From assembly GCF_900112265.1 (NCBI RefSeq), contig NZ_FOLO01000030.1, positions 1 through 62,975 on the forward strand: a DNA stretch of 62,975 bases. Direction: 5' to 3'. The stretch's first letter is position 1. Each line of letters begins with the position of its first letter. This DNA is from Pseudoalteromonas denitrificans DSM 6059 (GTDB lineage: Bacteria; Pseudomonadota; Gammaproteobacteria; Enterobacterales; Alteromonadaceae). Positions 8,417 through 17,129 of the stretch are shown piece by piece. The position numbers and the translations under genes are program-made. The notes beneath the pieces are model-generated. The model was not told where the DNA came from, did not search any database, and was given only the letters and a program-made list of their open reading frames with translations.

Positions 8417-9871
8417 TTATTTAAAAGGTTCATCCCAAGTTATTAACTGGTTATCCCGAACTAAGTCTCTGGGTAAACTGTTCTTTATTTTATTCTTCAT
8501 CCATTTACCTAAACCAATTGATGTGCCACATAGCGTTAAGATCAACTCACCTTTATCATTGGATAATTGCTCTAATTTAATGTCTTTTCCACCAAAATAG
8601 TCATTTGCCTGTGAATTAGATAGTTCAAAACGGTTTTTAGTTGCCAAATCACCAAAACAAGTTGCAAATTCGTGATTTAATCGAACACCATTTTTATGAA
8701 TTGTGCCGATATTTATACCAATACGAGAGTATTTAATTTTATTAGAGATTTCACTAAAAGATTCGGGAAATAACCAGAGCTCTTTATCTCTTTGCATTAA
8801 CTTTCCGGGTAATGAATCTATTGCAAATTGTCTCTTGAGTATTGTCATAAAGCTTTGTTGTGATTTATTATCAAAATCAAAAAATGGAAAAGCACCTTTT
8901 TTCACTTTTATTTCAGGTGGAGTTTGATGTGCTAACTTTTTAAACTTAGCTATAAAAAAACCTTCGCAGTCGAAAGTTTGTGGCCAAATATGTAAATATC
9001 CTTCAGGTGTAGTTGCTTTATTTGCGCCTTCAAATAAATTATTTAAAGGAATAATTTCAATCATGCCTTCAAACAGTGACAATACATGTTCACAAATAGC
9101 TTGGTTTTCTATTGGTGTTAAAGTACAGGTTGAATAAACTAAGGTGCCACCGGTTTTTAGCGCGTAAAAAGCACTTTCAATTAATTTCTTTTGCACATTT
9201 GCAATTTCTATATTAGATTCTAACGACCAATTTTTAAGCGCATCAGCGTCTTTTCTGACTGTGCCTTCGCCCGAGCAAGGTGCATCTAATAAGATAGCGT
9301 CAAAGCATTCATCCATATATGAACCAAATATAGCAGCATCAAAGTGAGATAATGCGACATTTGAAATACCTAAGCGTTTCATATTGGCACTAAGTACTTT
9401 TAGCCGTGAGGATGAATACTCATTGGCCACTAATATGCCGTCACTTTGCATATAAGCAGCAATTTGAGAGGTTTTAGAACCGGGGGCTGATGCCATATCT
9501 AATACGACTTGTGCATCAAAAACGTCGTTTTCAAGTAAAGCGGTTGGCGGTAACATAGAGCTTGCTTCTTGTACATACATAGCGCCACTTAGATGCAAGT
9601 CTGTATTGCCTATTGAAAGATTTTTTTCTTCTTCAGTTGGTCGCTCTAACCAAAACCCTTCTTTACACCAAGGAACGGGATCAAGTTTCCAGTTTTTTAT
9701 TTGGGCAATTGTTCTGAATTCTTCAACTGACATTTTTAGCGTATTAACACGTACGGAACGACGCAGAGGTTGTTTACATTTATCTAAATAATCTTCAATG
9801 TTCAAATGTTTAGGGATATAAGTTTTCACATCATTAATAAATGCTTGGGGAATATAAGTGTTTTCGTTCAC
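8417..9871 (-). CDS. rsmF: 16S rRNA (cytosine(1407)-C(5))-methyltransferase RsmF
   Basis: An RsmB/Nop2-type m5C methyltransferase that modifies C1407 of 16S rRNA on the 30S subunit. From the chosen start it has 484 residues, close to the E. coli enzyme. The SAM-binding [10 protein letters not shown] lies at 125-134, and the two catalytic cysteines are C199 in [10 protein letters not shown] (motif IV) and C249 in VYSTCTL (motif VI). A C-terminal RNA-binding extension follows. The frame is open further upstream to 10114, but that part overlaps the divergent gene and has no resemblance to RsmF. The GTG at 9871 has a clear AGAGG five bases before it and gives [11 protein letters not shown], which aligns with the family's start. 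Confidence 0.9.
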   Translation of the reverse strand: MNENTYIPQAFINDVKTYIPKHLNIEDYLDKCKQPLRRSVRVNTLKMSVEEFRTIAQIKNWKLDPVPWCKEGFWLERPTEEEKNLSIGNTDLHLSGAMYVQEASSMLPPTALLENDVFDAQVVLDMASAPGSKTSQIAAYMQSDGILVANEYSSSRLKVLSANMKRLGISNVALSHFDAAIFGSYMDECFDAILLDAPCSGEGTVRKDADALKNWSLESNIEIANVQKKLIESAFYALKTGGTLVYSTCTLTPIENQAICEHVLSLFEGMIEIIPLNNLFEGANKATTPEGYLHIWPQTFDCEGFFIAKFKKLAHQTPPEIKVKKGAFPFFDFDNKSQQSFMTILKRQFAIDSLPGKLMQRDKELWLFPESFSEISNKIKYSRIGINIGTIHKNGVRLNHEFATCFGDLATKNRFELSNSQANDYFGGKDIKLEQLSNDKGELILTLCGTSIGLGKWMKNKIKNSLPRDLVRDNQLITWDEPFK

Positions 9872-9929
9872 ATGAACCTCTAGTAAACTGCAGTTTCTGA
9901 GTTTTTCATAATAATAACATGGAGCAGCT

Positions 9930-11159
9930 ATGCTCAATCGTATTTGGTTATCTTTTTTTATCATTGCATTTTTTTCTGCTGTTGCAACTTGGATTGGCGG
10001 GGGGGACGGTTTAGTTTTTGAACGTATGGTTGATGCCTTATTCAAAATGGGAAAAGTCTCGGTTGAAATATCGATTGGTTTGATTGGTGCTTTATGTTTT
10101 TGGCTCGGGATCATGAAAGTAGCTGAAAAAGCCGGTATGGTAGATGTTTTAGCGAAAGGATTATCGCCCTTATTTCATAAATTGATGCCTGAAGTACCAA
10201 AAAATCATGCCGCATTTGGCTCTATTACTATGAATTTGAGCGCTAATTTACTGGGTTTAGATAATGCTGCAACACCACTTGGTATTAAAGCCATGCACGA
10301 CCTGCAAAGCATCAATCCAAAAAAAGACACTGCGAGTAATGCGCAAATATTGTTTTTAGTCCTCAATACGAGCTCAGTTACATTATTTCCAATAGCCGTT
10401 TTTGTTTATCGGGCTCAGCAGGGGGCAATGAGTCCAACAGATGTATTTATTCCAATTTTAATTGCTACTTTTAGTTCAACTTTAGTGGGGTTATGTGTTG
10501 TTGCCTGGGTGCAAAAGTTAAAGTTAGCAAATTTTGTGGTCTTGGCCTATCTGGGCAGTATGCTTGCGTTGCTTGCAAGCTTAATCGTTTATTTTTCTAG
10601 CTTAACAGCTGAGGTTTTAAGTCATCAGTCTGCTGTTCTAAGTAACTTTTTAATTTTTAGTTTTGTTTTATTGTGTTTAAGCTGGGCATTTTATAAAAAA
10701 CATAATGTATATGAGTTATTTATTGAAGGCGCTAAACAAGGATTTGAATTTTCAATATCTTTAATACCTTATTTACTTGCCATGTTATGTGCGATAGGTG
10801 TATTTCGTGCTAGTGGTGCACTTGATATAGCACTTGACGGCATGCGTCAGTTAGTTACTTTTTTTAATGGTGATACACGATTTGTTGATGCAATGCCTAC
10901 TGCTTTTATGCAACCGCTTAGTGGTTCGGGTGCAAGAGCCATGATGATAGAGACTATGAATATGCATGGAGCAGATTCATTTGCAGGGCGTTTAGCTTCA
11001 ACTGTACAAGGCTCTACCGAGACCACTTTTTATGTATTAGCCGTTTATTTTGGTGCGGTTGGCATTAAGCATACTCGCCATGCAGTAGCATGTGGTTTGT
11101 CTGCTGATTTAGCTGGCATAGTGACTGCGATAGCTGTGTGTTATTGGTTTTTTGGGTAA
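9930..11159 (+). CDS. Nucleoside-recognition-domain membrane protein (SpmA/SpmB fusion type)
   Basis: A 409-residue polytopic membrane protein. The first half resembles spore maturation protein SpmA ([39 protein letters not shown]) and the second half SpmB ([37 protein letters not shown]). In Bacillus the two are separate; single-chain fusions occur in non-sporulating gammaproteobacteria. About ten hydrophobic segments are seen. The transported molecule is unknown; the domain name comes from distant likeness to nucleoside transporters. The gene is divergent from rsmF with a 58-base gap, and a good ribosome-binding site is not evident. Confidence 0.85.
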   Translation: MLNRIWLSFFIIAFFSAVATWIGGGDGLVFERMVDALFKMGKVSVEISIGLIGALCFWLGIMKVAEKAGMVDVLAKGLSPLFHKLMPEVPKNHAAFGSITMNLSANLLGLDNAATPLGIKAMHDLQSINPKKDTASNAQILFLVLNTSSVTLFPIAVFVYRAQQGAMSPTDVFIPILIATFSSTLVGLCVVAWVQKLKLANFVVLAYLGSMLALLASLIVYFSSLTAEVLSHQSAVLSNFLIFSFVLLCLSWAFYKKHNVYELFIEGAKQGFEFSISLIPYLLAMLCAIGVFRASGALDIALDGMRQLVTFFNGDTRFVDAMPTAFMQPLSGSGARAMMIETMNMHGADSFAGRLASTVQGSTETTFYVLAVYFGAVGIKHTRHAVACGLSADLAGIVTAIAVCYWFFG

Positions 11160-11177
11160 AGTAAAGACTGAATATAA

Positions 11178-11189
11178 ATTGTCGACACT
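11178..11189 (+). promoter_or_regulatory. GntR operator site 1
   Basis: ATTGTCGACACT matches ten of twelve positions of the palindrome ATTGTCGACAAT, which is repeated downstream. It is the farthest upstream of four sites and lies just after the SpmAB-type gene. It is likely an auxiliary site of the GntR regulator encoded next door. Confidence 0.65.
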
Positions 11190-11238
11190 TTCATCAAAAT
11201 GTCATCTTTTTGTCATTTTAAATGATACAAGGTAACTT

Positions 11239-11250
11239 ATTGTCGACAAT
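11239..11250 (+). promoter_or_regulatory. GntR operator site 2
   Basis: A perfect ATTGTCGACAAT palindrome, 16 bases upstream of the -35 hexamer at 11266. Its centre is 61 bp from site 1. Confidence 0.78.
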
Positions 11251-11265
11251 ATTCTGATTGTTATC

Positions 11266-11293
11266 TTGACATATGCCTTAAGCAGACTATAGT
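11266..11293 (+). promoter_or_regulatory. Sigma-70 promoter of the gntR-prp operon
   Basis: TTGACA (11266-11271) and TATAGT (11288-11293) are separated by 16 bases, close to consensus. Transcription should start near 11300. The promoter lies between operator sites 2 and 3. Confidence 0.75.
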
Positions 11294-11304
11294 TAGCGTC
11301 ACTT

Positions 11305-11316
11305 ATTGTCGACAAT
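11305..11316 (+). promoter_or_regulatory. GntR operator site 3
   Basis: A second perfect ATTGTCGACAAT, at about +5 of the predicted transcript and directly before the GGAG ribosome-binding site of the regulator gene. Binding here would block transcription. Its centre is 66 bp from site 2. Confidence 0.78.
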
Positions 11317-11325
11317 GGAGCTAAG

Positions 11326-12003
11326 TTGGAAGCAAATAACCTAGTTAAAACCGCATCAGATCAAGTTTTTGTCGACATTCGTCAGGCGATTGTTGAAGGG
11401 CATATTGCTCAAGGTAGTAAAATATCTGAAGCCGAACTTGCCAAATACCATGGTGTAAGCCGCGCGACATTACGTGAGGCGCTCAATCGTTTAGAAAGCT
11501 GCCATCTTGTTGAGCGTAAAGCGAATATTGGCTGTCGTGTTGTGGCTTTAACACCAGATAAGTTACTTGAGGTATATCAGGTGCGTACAGCCTTAGAGGG
11601 GTTGGCGTGTCGTTTAGCCGCAGAAAACATGACTAAAAGTGAGATTGAAGAAGTTAAAAAACTGCTCAATCAGCATTTATCAACTCAAAAAGTAAAACAA
11701 GGTGAGTCTTATTACCAAGAAGAAGGCGATCTTGATTTTCATTACCGAATCATCAAAGGCAGCAAAAACAGTCATTTAATTCACTTATTATGTAATGAAT
11801 TATATCAGTTGATCCGCATGTTCAGAGTACAAATGGGCATGAATGGACCTAGAGTATCAAAAGCTTTTGACGAACATCTAGCCATTATTAATGCAATTGA
11901 TGCAAAAGATGGTGAATTAGCTGAACTATTAATGAAAAGACATATCGGTGCCTCTGGTGCCAGTATCAAAACACGATTTAATTTAGAAGTGATTGCACAG
12001 TAA
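11326..12003 (+). CDS. GntR-family (FadR/FCD type) regulator of the methylcitrate operon
   Basis: A 225-residue repressor-type protein with an N-terminal winged helix (about 10-75; AELAKYHGVSRATLREALNRLE) and a C-terminal all-helical FCD domain. Likely metal or ligand contacts are His139 in DLDFHYR, His184 in DEHLAI and His206 in KRHIGAS. It is the first gene of the prp cluster, 60 bases before prpB, and its promoter is flanked by TTGTCGACAA palindromes, so autoregulation is likely. Many gammaproteobacteria use a Fis-type PrpR instead; a GntR regulator is common in Alteromonadales. The start is TTG with GGAG five bases before it; the ATG at 11316 is out of frame and soon stops. Confidence 0.88.
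   Translation: MEANNLVKTASDQVFVDIRQAIVEGHIAQGSKISEAELAKYHGVSRATLREALNRLESCHLVERKANIGCRVVALTPDKLLEVYQVRTALEGLACRLAAENMTKSEIEEVKKLLNQHLSTQKVKQGESYYQEEGDLDFHYRIIKGSKNSHLIHLLCNELYQLIRMFRVQMGMNGPRVSKAFDEHLAIINAIDAKDGELAELLMKRHIGASGASIKTRFNLEVIAQ
11368..11379 (+). promoter_or_regulatory. GntR operator site 4, inside the gntR coding region
   Basis: TTTGTCGACATT keeps the TGTCGACA core within codons 14-18 of the regulator gene, 63 bp from site 3. The spacing regularity supports a real site, but a chance match inside coding sequence cannot be excluded. Confidence 0.5.
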
Positions 12004-12063
12004 TTTTACAGCTCAAGTTAGTAAATAGAATTTATAAAAGTTTGAAATATTGGAGAATAAAAC

Positions 12064-12942
12064 ATGTCAGCAGGTGCTAAATTTAGAAAGGCATTAGAAC
12101 AGAATAAACCGTTACAAATTGTAGGCGCTATCAATGCATACTGTGCAATGATGGCTGAGCAATTAGGACATCAGGCGATATATTTATCGGGTGGTGGTGT
12201 TGCAAATGCATCTTACGGTTTACCAGATTTAGGCATGACATCTCTTAATGATGTAATCGTCGATGTGCAACGTATCACTTCAGCATCTAGCTTACCGCTA
12301 ATGGTTGATATTGATACAGGTTGGGGGGGAGCTTTTAATATTGCAAAAACGATTCGTGATATGGAAAAAGCAGGCGCAGCTGCTGTACATATGGAAGATC
12401 AAGTTGCGCAAAAACGTTGTGGCCACCGTCCCAATAAAGAAATTGTTTCAACAGAAGAAATGGTTGATCGTATTAAAGCGGCTGTTGATGCGCGTATAGA
12501 CCCTGATTTTTTCATTATGGCACGAACAGATTCATTTGCTCAAGAAGGTTTAGAAGCGGCTATAGAACGTGCTAAAGCATATGTTGCTGCGGGTGCTGAT
12601 GGTATTTTTGCTGAAGCGATTAAAACTGAAGAACACTACCGTGCGTTTTCAGAAGCATTGAATGTGCCTATCTTGGCTAATATTACCGAGTTTGGTCAAA
12701 CTGAGCTTTGGAATAAAGAACAGCTAGGAGAGTGGGGCGTTGATATGGTGCTTTACCCATTATCTGCATTTAGAGCCATGAACAAAGCGGCTGAACTTGT
12801 TTATAAAACTTTGTTAACTGATGGCGATCAAAAGGCTGTTATTGATAATATGCAAACGCGTATGGACTTATATGATTACCTTGGCTATCACGATTACGAA
12901 CAAAAATTAGATAAGTTATTCAGTGAAGGCAAAAATAAATAA
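12064..12942 (+). CDS. prpB: 2-Methylisocitrate lyase
   Basis: Splits 2-methylisocitrate into pyruvate and succinate, the last step of the methylcitrate cycle for propionyl-CoA. The 292-residue protein has the isocitrate-lyase superfamily motifs DIDTGWGG (82-89, metal binding) and KRCGH (117-121) with the catalytic Cys119. Length and the ending [13 protein letters not shown] fit the PrpB group. A GGAG lies seven bases before the ATG. It is the first enzyme gene behind the regulator, followed by prpC after 42 bases. Confidence 0.95.
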   Translation: MSAGAKFRKALEQNKPLQIVGAINAYCAMMAEQLGHQAIYLSGGGVANASYGLPDLGMTSLNDVIVDVQRITSASSLPLMVDIDTGWGGAFNIAKTIRDMEKAGAAAVHMEDQVAQKRCGHRPNKEIVSTEEMVDRIKAAVDARIDPDFFIMARTDSFAQEGLEAAIERAKAYVAAGADGIFAEAIKTEEHYRAFSEALNVPILANITEFGQTELWNKEQLGEWGVDMVLYPLSAFRAMNKAAELVYKTLLTDGDQKAVIDNMQTRMDLYDYLGYHDYEQKLDKLFSEGKNK

Positions 12943-12984
12943 CTCAAAAGTTAAATTGACAACCAAATTCTAAGGAACAAGATT

Positions 12985-14109
12985 ATGAGTGATAAAAAAT
13001 TAACAGGTGCAGGCTTACGTGGTCAAAGTGCAGGTGAAACAAAATTATGTACAGTAGGTAAGTCAGGTTCAGGTTTAACATACTGCGGTTATGATATTGC
13101 TGATTTAGCTGATAATGCAACATTTGAAGAAGTGGCTTATTTACTTTTTAATGGTGAATTACCAAATGAAGGGCAACTTGCAGCATATAAAGAACAATTA
13201 ATGCAAATGCGCGATTTGCCACACGCACTTAAGTCGGTATTACAGTTGATCCCAGCTGATGCACACCCTATGGATGTGATGCGTACTGGGGCATCATTTT
13301 TAGGTAATCTTGAGCCAGAAACTGATTTTTCTCAGCAACAAATGGCGTCAAATCGTTTACTTGCAGCTTTCCCTGCGATTATGTGTTATTGGTACCGTTT
13401 TTCTCATGATGGTGTTGAAATTGAATGTACTACAGATGAAGACTCTTTAGGTGGTCACTTCTTAAAATTACTTAATGGTAAAACACCTTCAGAGCAACAT
13501 CGTCGTGTTATGGATGTATCGTTAATTTTATATGCAGAACATGAATTTAATGCTTCAACTTTCACGGCACGTGTGTGTGCTTCTACTTTATCAGATATGT
13601 TTTCATGTGTTACTGGTGCAATTGGCTCATTACGTGGACCACTTCATGGTGGAGCAAATGAAGCCGCTATGGATATGATCCAAAAGTTCACTTCACCTGC
13701 TGATGCAAAAGAGAAAATGGCGGGCATGTTAGCACGTAAAGAAAAAATTATGGGTTTTGGTCATGCGATTTATCGTGAGTCAGATCCGCGTAATGTGATT
13801 ATCAAAAAATGGTCGGAAAAATTAGCACAAGAAAATGGTGATACGTCATTATATGACATCTCCGTTGCTTGTGAAGAGTTTATGTGGGATAGCAAAAAAC
13901 TATTTTGTAATGCAGACTTTTTTCATGCCTCTGCTTATTACTTCATGGGTATTCCGACTAAATTATTCACGCCAATATTTGTATGTTCACGTTTAACCGG
14001 TTGGGCAGCACATGTAATGGAACAACGTGATAATAACCGTATTATTCGTCCAAGTGCCGATTATACAGGTAGTGAGCCACGTAAAGTAACACCAATCGCA
14101 ACTCGATAA
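12985..14109 (+). CDS. prpC: 2-Methylcitrate synthase
   Basis: Condenses propionyl-CoA with oxaloacetate. The 374-residue protein is a citrate-synthase fold with the catalytic residues His221 in GPLHGGANEA, His260 in GFGHAIYRESDPR and Asp311 in NADFFHASAYY. The short length without the N-terminal extension of hexameric TCA citrate synthase, together with its neighbours prpB and acnD, marks it as PrpC. AAGGA precedes the ATG. A strong hairpin terminator follows the stop, before acnD. Confidence 0.95.
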   Translation: MSDKKLTGAGLRGQSAGETKLCTVGKSGSGLTYCGYDIADLADNATFEEVAYLLFNGELPNEGQLAAYKEQLMQMRDLPHALKSVLQLIPADAHPMDVMRTGASFLGNLEPETDFSQQQMASNRLLAAFPAIMCYWYRFSHDGVEIECTTDEDSLGGHFLKLLNGKTPSEQHRRVMDVSLILYAEHEFNASTFTARVCASTLSDMFSCVTGAIGSLRGPLHGGANEAAMDMIQKFTSPADAKEKMAGMLARKEKIMGFGHAIYRESDPRNVIIKKWSEKLAQENGDTSLYDISVACEEFMWDSKKLFCNADFFHASAYYFMGIPTKLFTPIFVCSRLTGWAAHVMEQRDNNRIIRPSADYTGSEPRKVTPIATR

Positions 14110-14119
14110 TATCTTTAAA

Positions 14120-14150
14120 CAGGCTGCTTAAATTGCAGCCTGTTTTTATT
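14120..14150 (+). terminator. Intrinsic terminator between prpC and acnD
   Basis: CAGGCTGC (14120-14127) pairs with GCAGCCTG (14135-14142) around TTAAATT, then TTTTTATT. It looks fully functional although it lies within the gene cluster, so it may reduce acnD-prpF expression relative to prpBC, or acnD may have its own promoter in 14151-14242. Confidence 0.85.
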
Positions 14151-14242
14151 TACAGTTAAAAAATAGCGACAAAAATAGGGAAGTTCTCGTTAATTCTAAA
14201 TACGAGATAACCGTCACCCTAAACAGATTTTCTGGATTTACT

Positions 14243-16849
14243 ATGAATACCTTATACCGAAAACCCTTGCCAAATAGCACTTTAGATTTTTATGATACAC
14301 GAGAAGCTGTTGAAACAATCAAGCCTGGCTCATATGCAAAATTACCATATACATCTCGTGTACTGGCTGAGCAATTAGTACGTAAATGTAACCCAGACAC
14401 ACTCACTGATTCTTTAAAACAGTTAATTGAACGCAGACGTGATCTTGACTTTCCTTGGTATCCAGCACGTGTTGTCTGTCATGATATTTTAGGCCAAACA
14501 GCCCTAGTTGATTTAGCGGGCTTACGTGATGCTATCGCTGAGAAGGGGGGAGATCCATCTAAGGTAAACCCAGTTGTTCCGACACAATTGATTGTTGATC
14601 ATTCGGTTGCTGTTGAACATGGTGGCTTTGAAAAGAATGCTTTTGAAAAAAACCGTGCTATTGAAGACAGACGTAATGAAGATAGATTTCATTTTATTAA
14701 CTGGACAAAAACAGCTTTTAATAATGTAGATGTCATTGGTGCGGGTAACGGTATTATGCATCAAATCAATCTTGAAAAAATGTCACCTGTGGTTCAAGCC
14801 CGTAATGGTATTGCTTATCCTGATACTTGTGTCGGTACTGACTCTCATACACCCCATATTGATGCATTAGGTGTTATTGCTATAGGTGTTGGTGGTCTTG
14901 AAGCTGAAACTGTTATGTTAGGTCGTCCATCTATAATGCGTCTGCCTGATATTGTTGGTGTTAAATTAACAGGTAAGCGTCAACCGGGTATTACGGCAAC
15001 CGATCTTGTATTAGCTATTACAGAGTTTTTACGTAATGAAAAAGTAGTTTCAGCTTATCTGGAGTTTTTTGGTGAAGGAGCTTCTAAATTAACGATTGGC
15101 GATCGCGCAACTATCTCAAATATGACACCAGAATATGGTGCATCAGCTGGCATGTTCTACATTGACCAACAAACGATAGATTACTTAAAAATTACAGGTC
15201 GAGAGCCTGAACAAGTCGCGTTAGTCGAAAATTATGCTAAAACCACAGGTTTATGGGCTGATGATCTTGTTGAGGCTCAGTATGAACGTGTCATTGAGTT
15301 TGATTTATCAAGTGTATGTCGCAACATGGCGGGGCCTTCAAATCCACACCGCAGGCTACCAACGAGCGAATTAGCGATTAAAGGCATCGCAAAAGATTTA
15401 GATAATTGTAAAGCACAAGAACAAGCTGGTGAAATGCCTGATGGAGCATGTATTATTGCTGCAATAACCAGTTGTACAAATACATCTAACCCCCGAAATG
15501 TTGTTGCAGCAGGTTTAGTTGCCAAACGTGCAAATGAATTGGGTTTAAATCGCAAACCTTGGGTTAAAACCTCTTTTGCACCGGGATCTAAAGTTGCAAA
15601 ACTCTATTTAGAAGAGTCTGGTTTATTACCTGAAATGGAAAAGTTAGGTTTTGGCATAGTCGCTTATGCTTGTACGACCTGTAATGGCATGAGTGGGGCA
15701 CTTGATCCTAAAATTCAACAAGAAGTAATAGACCGTGATTTATACGCTACAGCGGTATTATCGGGTAATCGTAATTTTGATGGCCGTATCCACCCTTATG
15801 CAAAACAAGCTTTCTTAGCATCGCCTCCACTTGTTGTGGCTTATGCTATTGCGGGTACTATGCGTTTTGATATTGAAAAAGACGTATTGGGGCAAGATCA
15901 AAATGGCAATGATATTAGGCTAAAAGATATTTGGCCAAGTGATGAAGAAATAGATGCAATTGTAAACTCAAGTGTTAAACCTGAGCAATTCAAAAAAATC
16001 TATGAGCCAATGTTTGATTTAAACGTAAATTATGGCGAAGATATCGACCCATTATATGATTGGCGTCCACAATCAACTTATATACGTCGTCCGCCATATT
16101 GGGAAGGCGCCCTTGCAGGCGAACGTACAATGAAAGGCATGCGTCCACTTGCAGTATTAGGTGACAATATCACAACGGATCATTTATCTCCGTCAAATGC
16201 CATTCAGTTAAACAGTGCAGCAGGTGCTTATTTAGATAAGATGGGTTTACCTGAAGTTGATTTTAACTCGTATGCAACACATAGAGGGGACCACTTAACT
16301 GCACAACGTGCCACTTTTGCAAATCCTAAGTTATTAAATGAAATGTGTCGTGATGGCAATGGTGACATTAAACAAGGATCGCTTGCGCGTATTGAGCCTG
16401 AAGGTAAAGAAAGTCGCATGTGGGAAGCAATTGAAACCTACATGGAGCGTAAGCAGCCGTTAATTATTGTAGCGGGTGCAGATTATGGACAAGGTTCTTC
16501 GCGTGATTGGGCTGCAAAAGGTGTTCGTTTAGCGGGTGTAGAAGTAATTGTTGCTGAAGGGTTTGAACGCATTCATCGTACTAACTTAGTCGGTATGGGA
16601 GTTTTACCACTTGAGTTTACAAATGGTGAAACACGTCATACTTATAATATAGATGGTACCGAAACTTATGATGTTGCAGGTGATGTGGGGCCAGGTTCTG
16701 CTATGACAGTTGTTATGACGCGTAAATCAGGTGAAACAGTTGAGATCACTGTTAAATGTCGTTTAGATACAGCTGAAGAAGTGTCTGTTTATAACGCAGG
16801 TGGTGTTCTTCAAAAGTTTGCTCAAGACTTTCTTGAATCGAATTCATAA
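14243..16849 (+). CDS. acnD: Fe/S-dependent 2-methylcitrate dehydratase AcnD
   Basis: An aconitase-family enzyme of 868 residues that dehydrates 2-methylcitrate to 2-methylaconitate in species without PrpD. The [4Fe-4S] ligands are Cys411 in ITSCTNTSNP and Cys477/Cys480 in CTTCNGMSG. The C-terminal swivel domain has GSSRDWAAKG and GFERIHRTNLVGMGVLPLEF. The N-terminus MNTLYRKPLPNSTLDFYD is typical of AcnD rather than AcnA. It needs PrpF, whose gene follows after 280 bases. The ATG has only a weak ribosome-binding site. Confidence 0.95.
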   Translation: MNTLYRKPLPNSTLDFYDTREAVETIKPGSYAKLPYTSRVLAEQLVRKCNPDTLTDSLKQLIERRRDLDFPWYPARVVCHDILGQTALVDLAGLRDAIAEKGGDPSKVNPVVPTQLIVDHSVAVEHGGFEKNAFEKNRAIEDRRNEDRFHFINWTKTAFNNVDVIGAGNGIMHQINLEKMSPVVQARNGIAYPDTCVGTDSHTPHIDALGVIAIGVGGLEAETVMLGRPSIMRLPDIVGVKLTGKRQPGITATDLVLAITEFLRNEKVVSAYLEFFGEGASKLTIGDRATISNMTPEYGASAGMFYIDQQTIDYLKITGREPEQVALVENYAKTTGLWADDLVEAQYERVIEFDLSSVCRNMAGPSNPHRRLPTSELAIKGIAKDLDNCKAQEQAGEMPDGACIIAAITSCTNTSNPRNVVAAGLVAKRANELGLNRKPWVKTSFAPGSKVAKLYLEESGLLPEMEKLGFGIVAYACTTCNGMSGALDPKIQQEVIDRDLYATAVLSGNRNFDGRIHPYAKQAFLASPPLVVAYAIAGTMRFDIEKDVLGQDQNGNDIRLKDIWPSDEEIDAIVNSSVKPEQFKKIYEPMFDLNVNYGEDIDPLYDWRPQSTYIRRPPYWEGALAGERTMKGMRPLAVLGDNITTDHLSPSNAIQLNSAAGAYLDKMGLPEVDFNSYATHRGDHLTAQRATFANPKLLNEMCRDGNGDIKQGSLARIEPEGKESRMWEAIETYMERKQPLIIVAGADYGQGSSRDWAAKGVRLAGVEVIVAEGFERIHRTNLVGMGVLPLEFTNGETRHTYNIDGTETYDVAGDVGPGSAMTVVMTRKSGETVEITVKCRLDTAEEVSVYNAGGVLQKFAQDFLESNS

Positions 16850-16876
16850 TTGATTTTTAGGATTTACTCATTGTTA

Positions 16877-16912
16877 GAAGTGCTCATGTACACTTGTACA
16901 TTGCGCGCTTCT
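16877..16912. repeat. REP-like palindromic element
   Basis: AGAAGTGC at one end and GCGCTTCT at the other are near-complementary (one G-T pair) around TCATGTACACTTGTACATT, which holds a smaller GTACA/TGTAC palindrome. The form and position 27 bases after a stop suit a dispersed intergenic palindrome, but no second copy is in the window. Confidence 0.45.
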
Positions 16913-16992
16913 GCCTCGATTAAACACTAAAATTCTGCTTATGAAGTTCAATTCAAAATAGAAAATTAAATGTTCTAAAAAATATAAAAATA

Positions 16993-17120
16993 AGTAGAAA
17001 GTTAGATCTACTGTTTATTGTAGGGCTTTAGCCTTACTATTCAAATCTAAAATAGAAAGTTAGGTTACCTAATTTTCTATTATTTATTGTAGGGCTTTAG
17101 CCTGACGATTCAAATTTAAA
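16993..17120. repeat. Tandem pair of hairpin-plus-TGTAGGGCTTTAGCCT units
   Basis: A 21-base box containing TTGTAGGGCTTTAGCCT occurs identically at 17014-17034 and 17083-17103, each followed by a degenerate copy of TACTATTCAAATCTAAA. Each box is preceded by TAGAAAGTTAG within a hairpin: AGTAGA/TCTACT in the first, and TAGAAAGTTAGGT paired with ACCTAATTTTCTA in the second. The boxes are 69 bp apart and the hairpin starts 58 bp apart, so the two copies differ by an 11-base indel. Confidence 0.7.
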
Positions 17121-17129
17121 GAGAGCGCT

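Larger units (their letters stand above)
16850..17129. other. acnD-prpF intergenic region with repeats
   Basis: This 280-base gap holds a palindromic element at 16877-16912 and a duplicated hairpin-plus-box unit at 16993-17120, both described separately. I see no coding potential. The unit runs up to a GAGAG ribosome-binding site just before prpF. Confidence 0.6.

Noticed and set aside
9872..10114. N-terminal extension of rsmF by 81 codons
   Set aside because: It overlaps the divergent membrane-protein gene, has no likeness to RsmF, and the GTG at 9871 has a strong ribosome-binding site.
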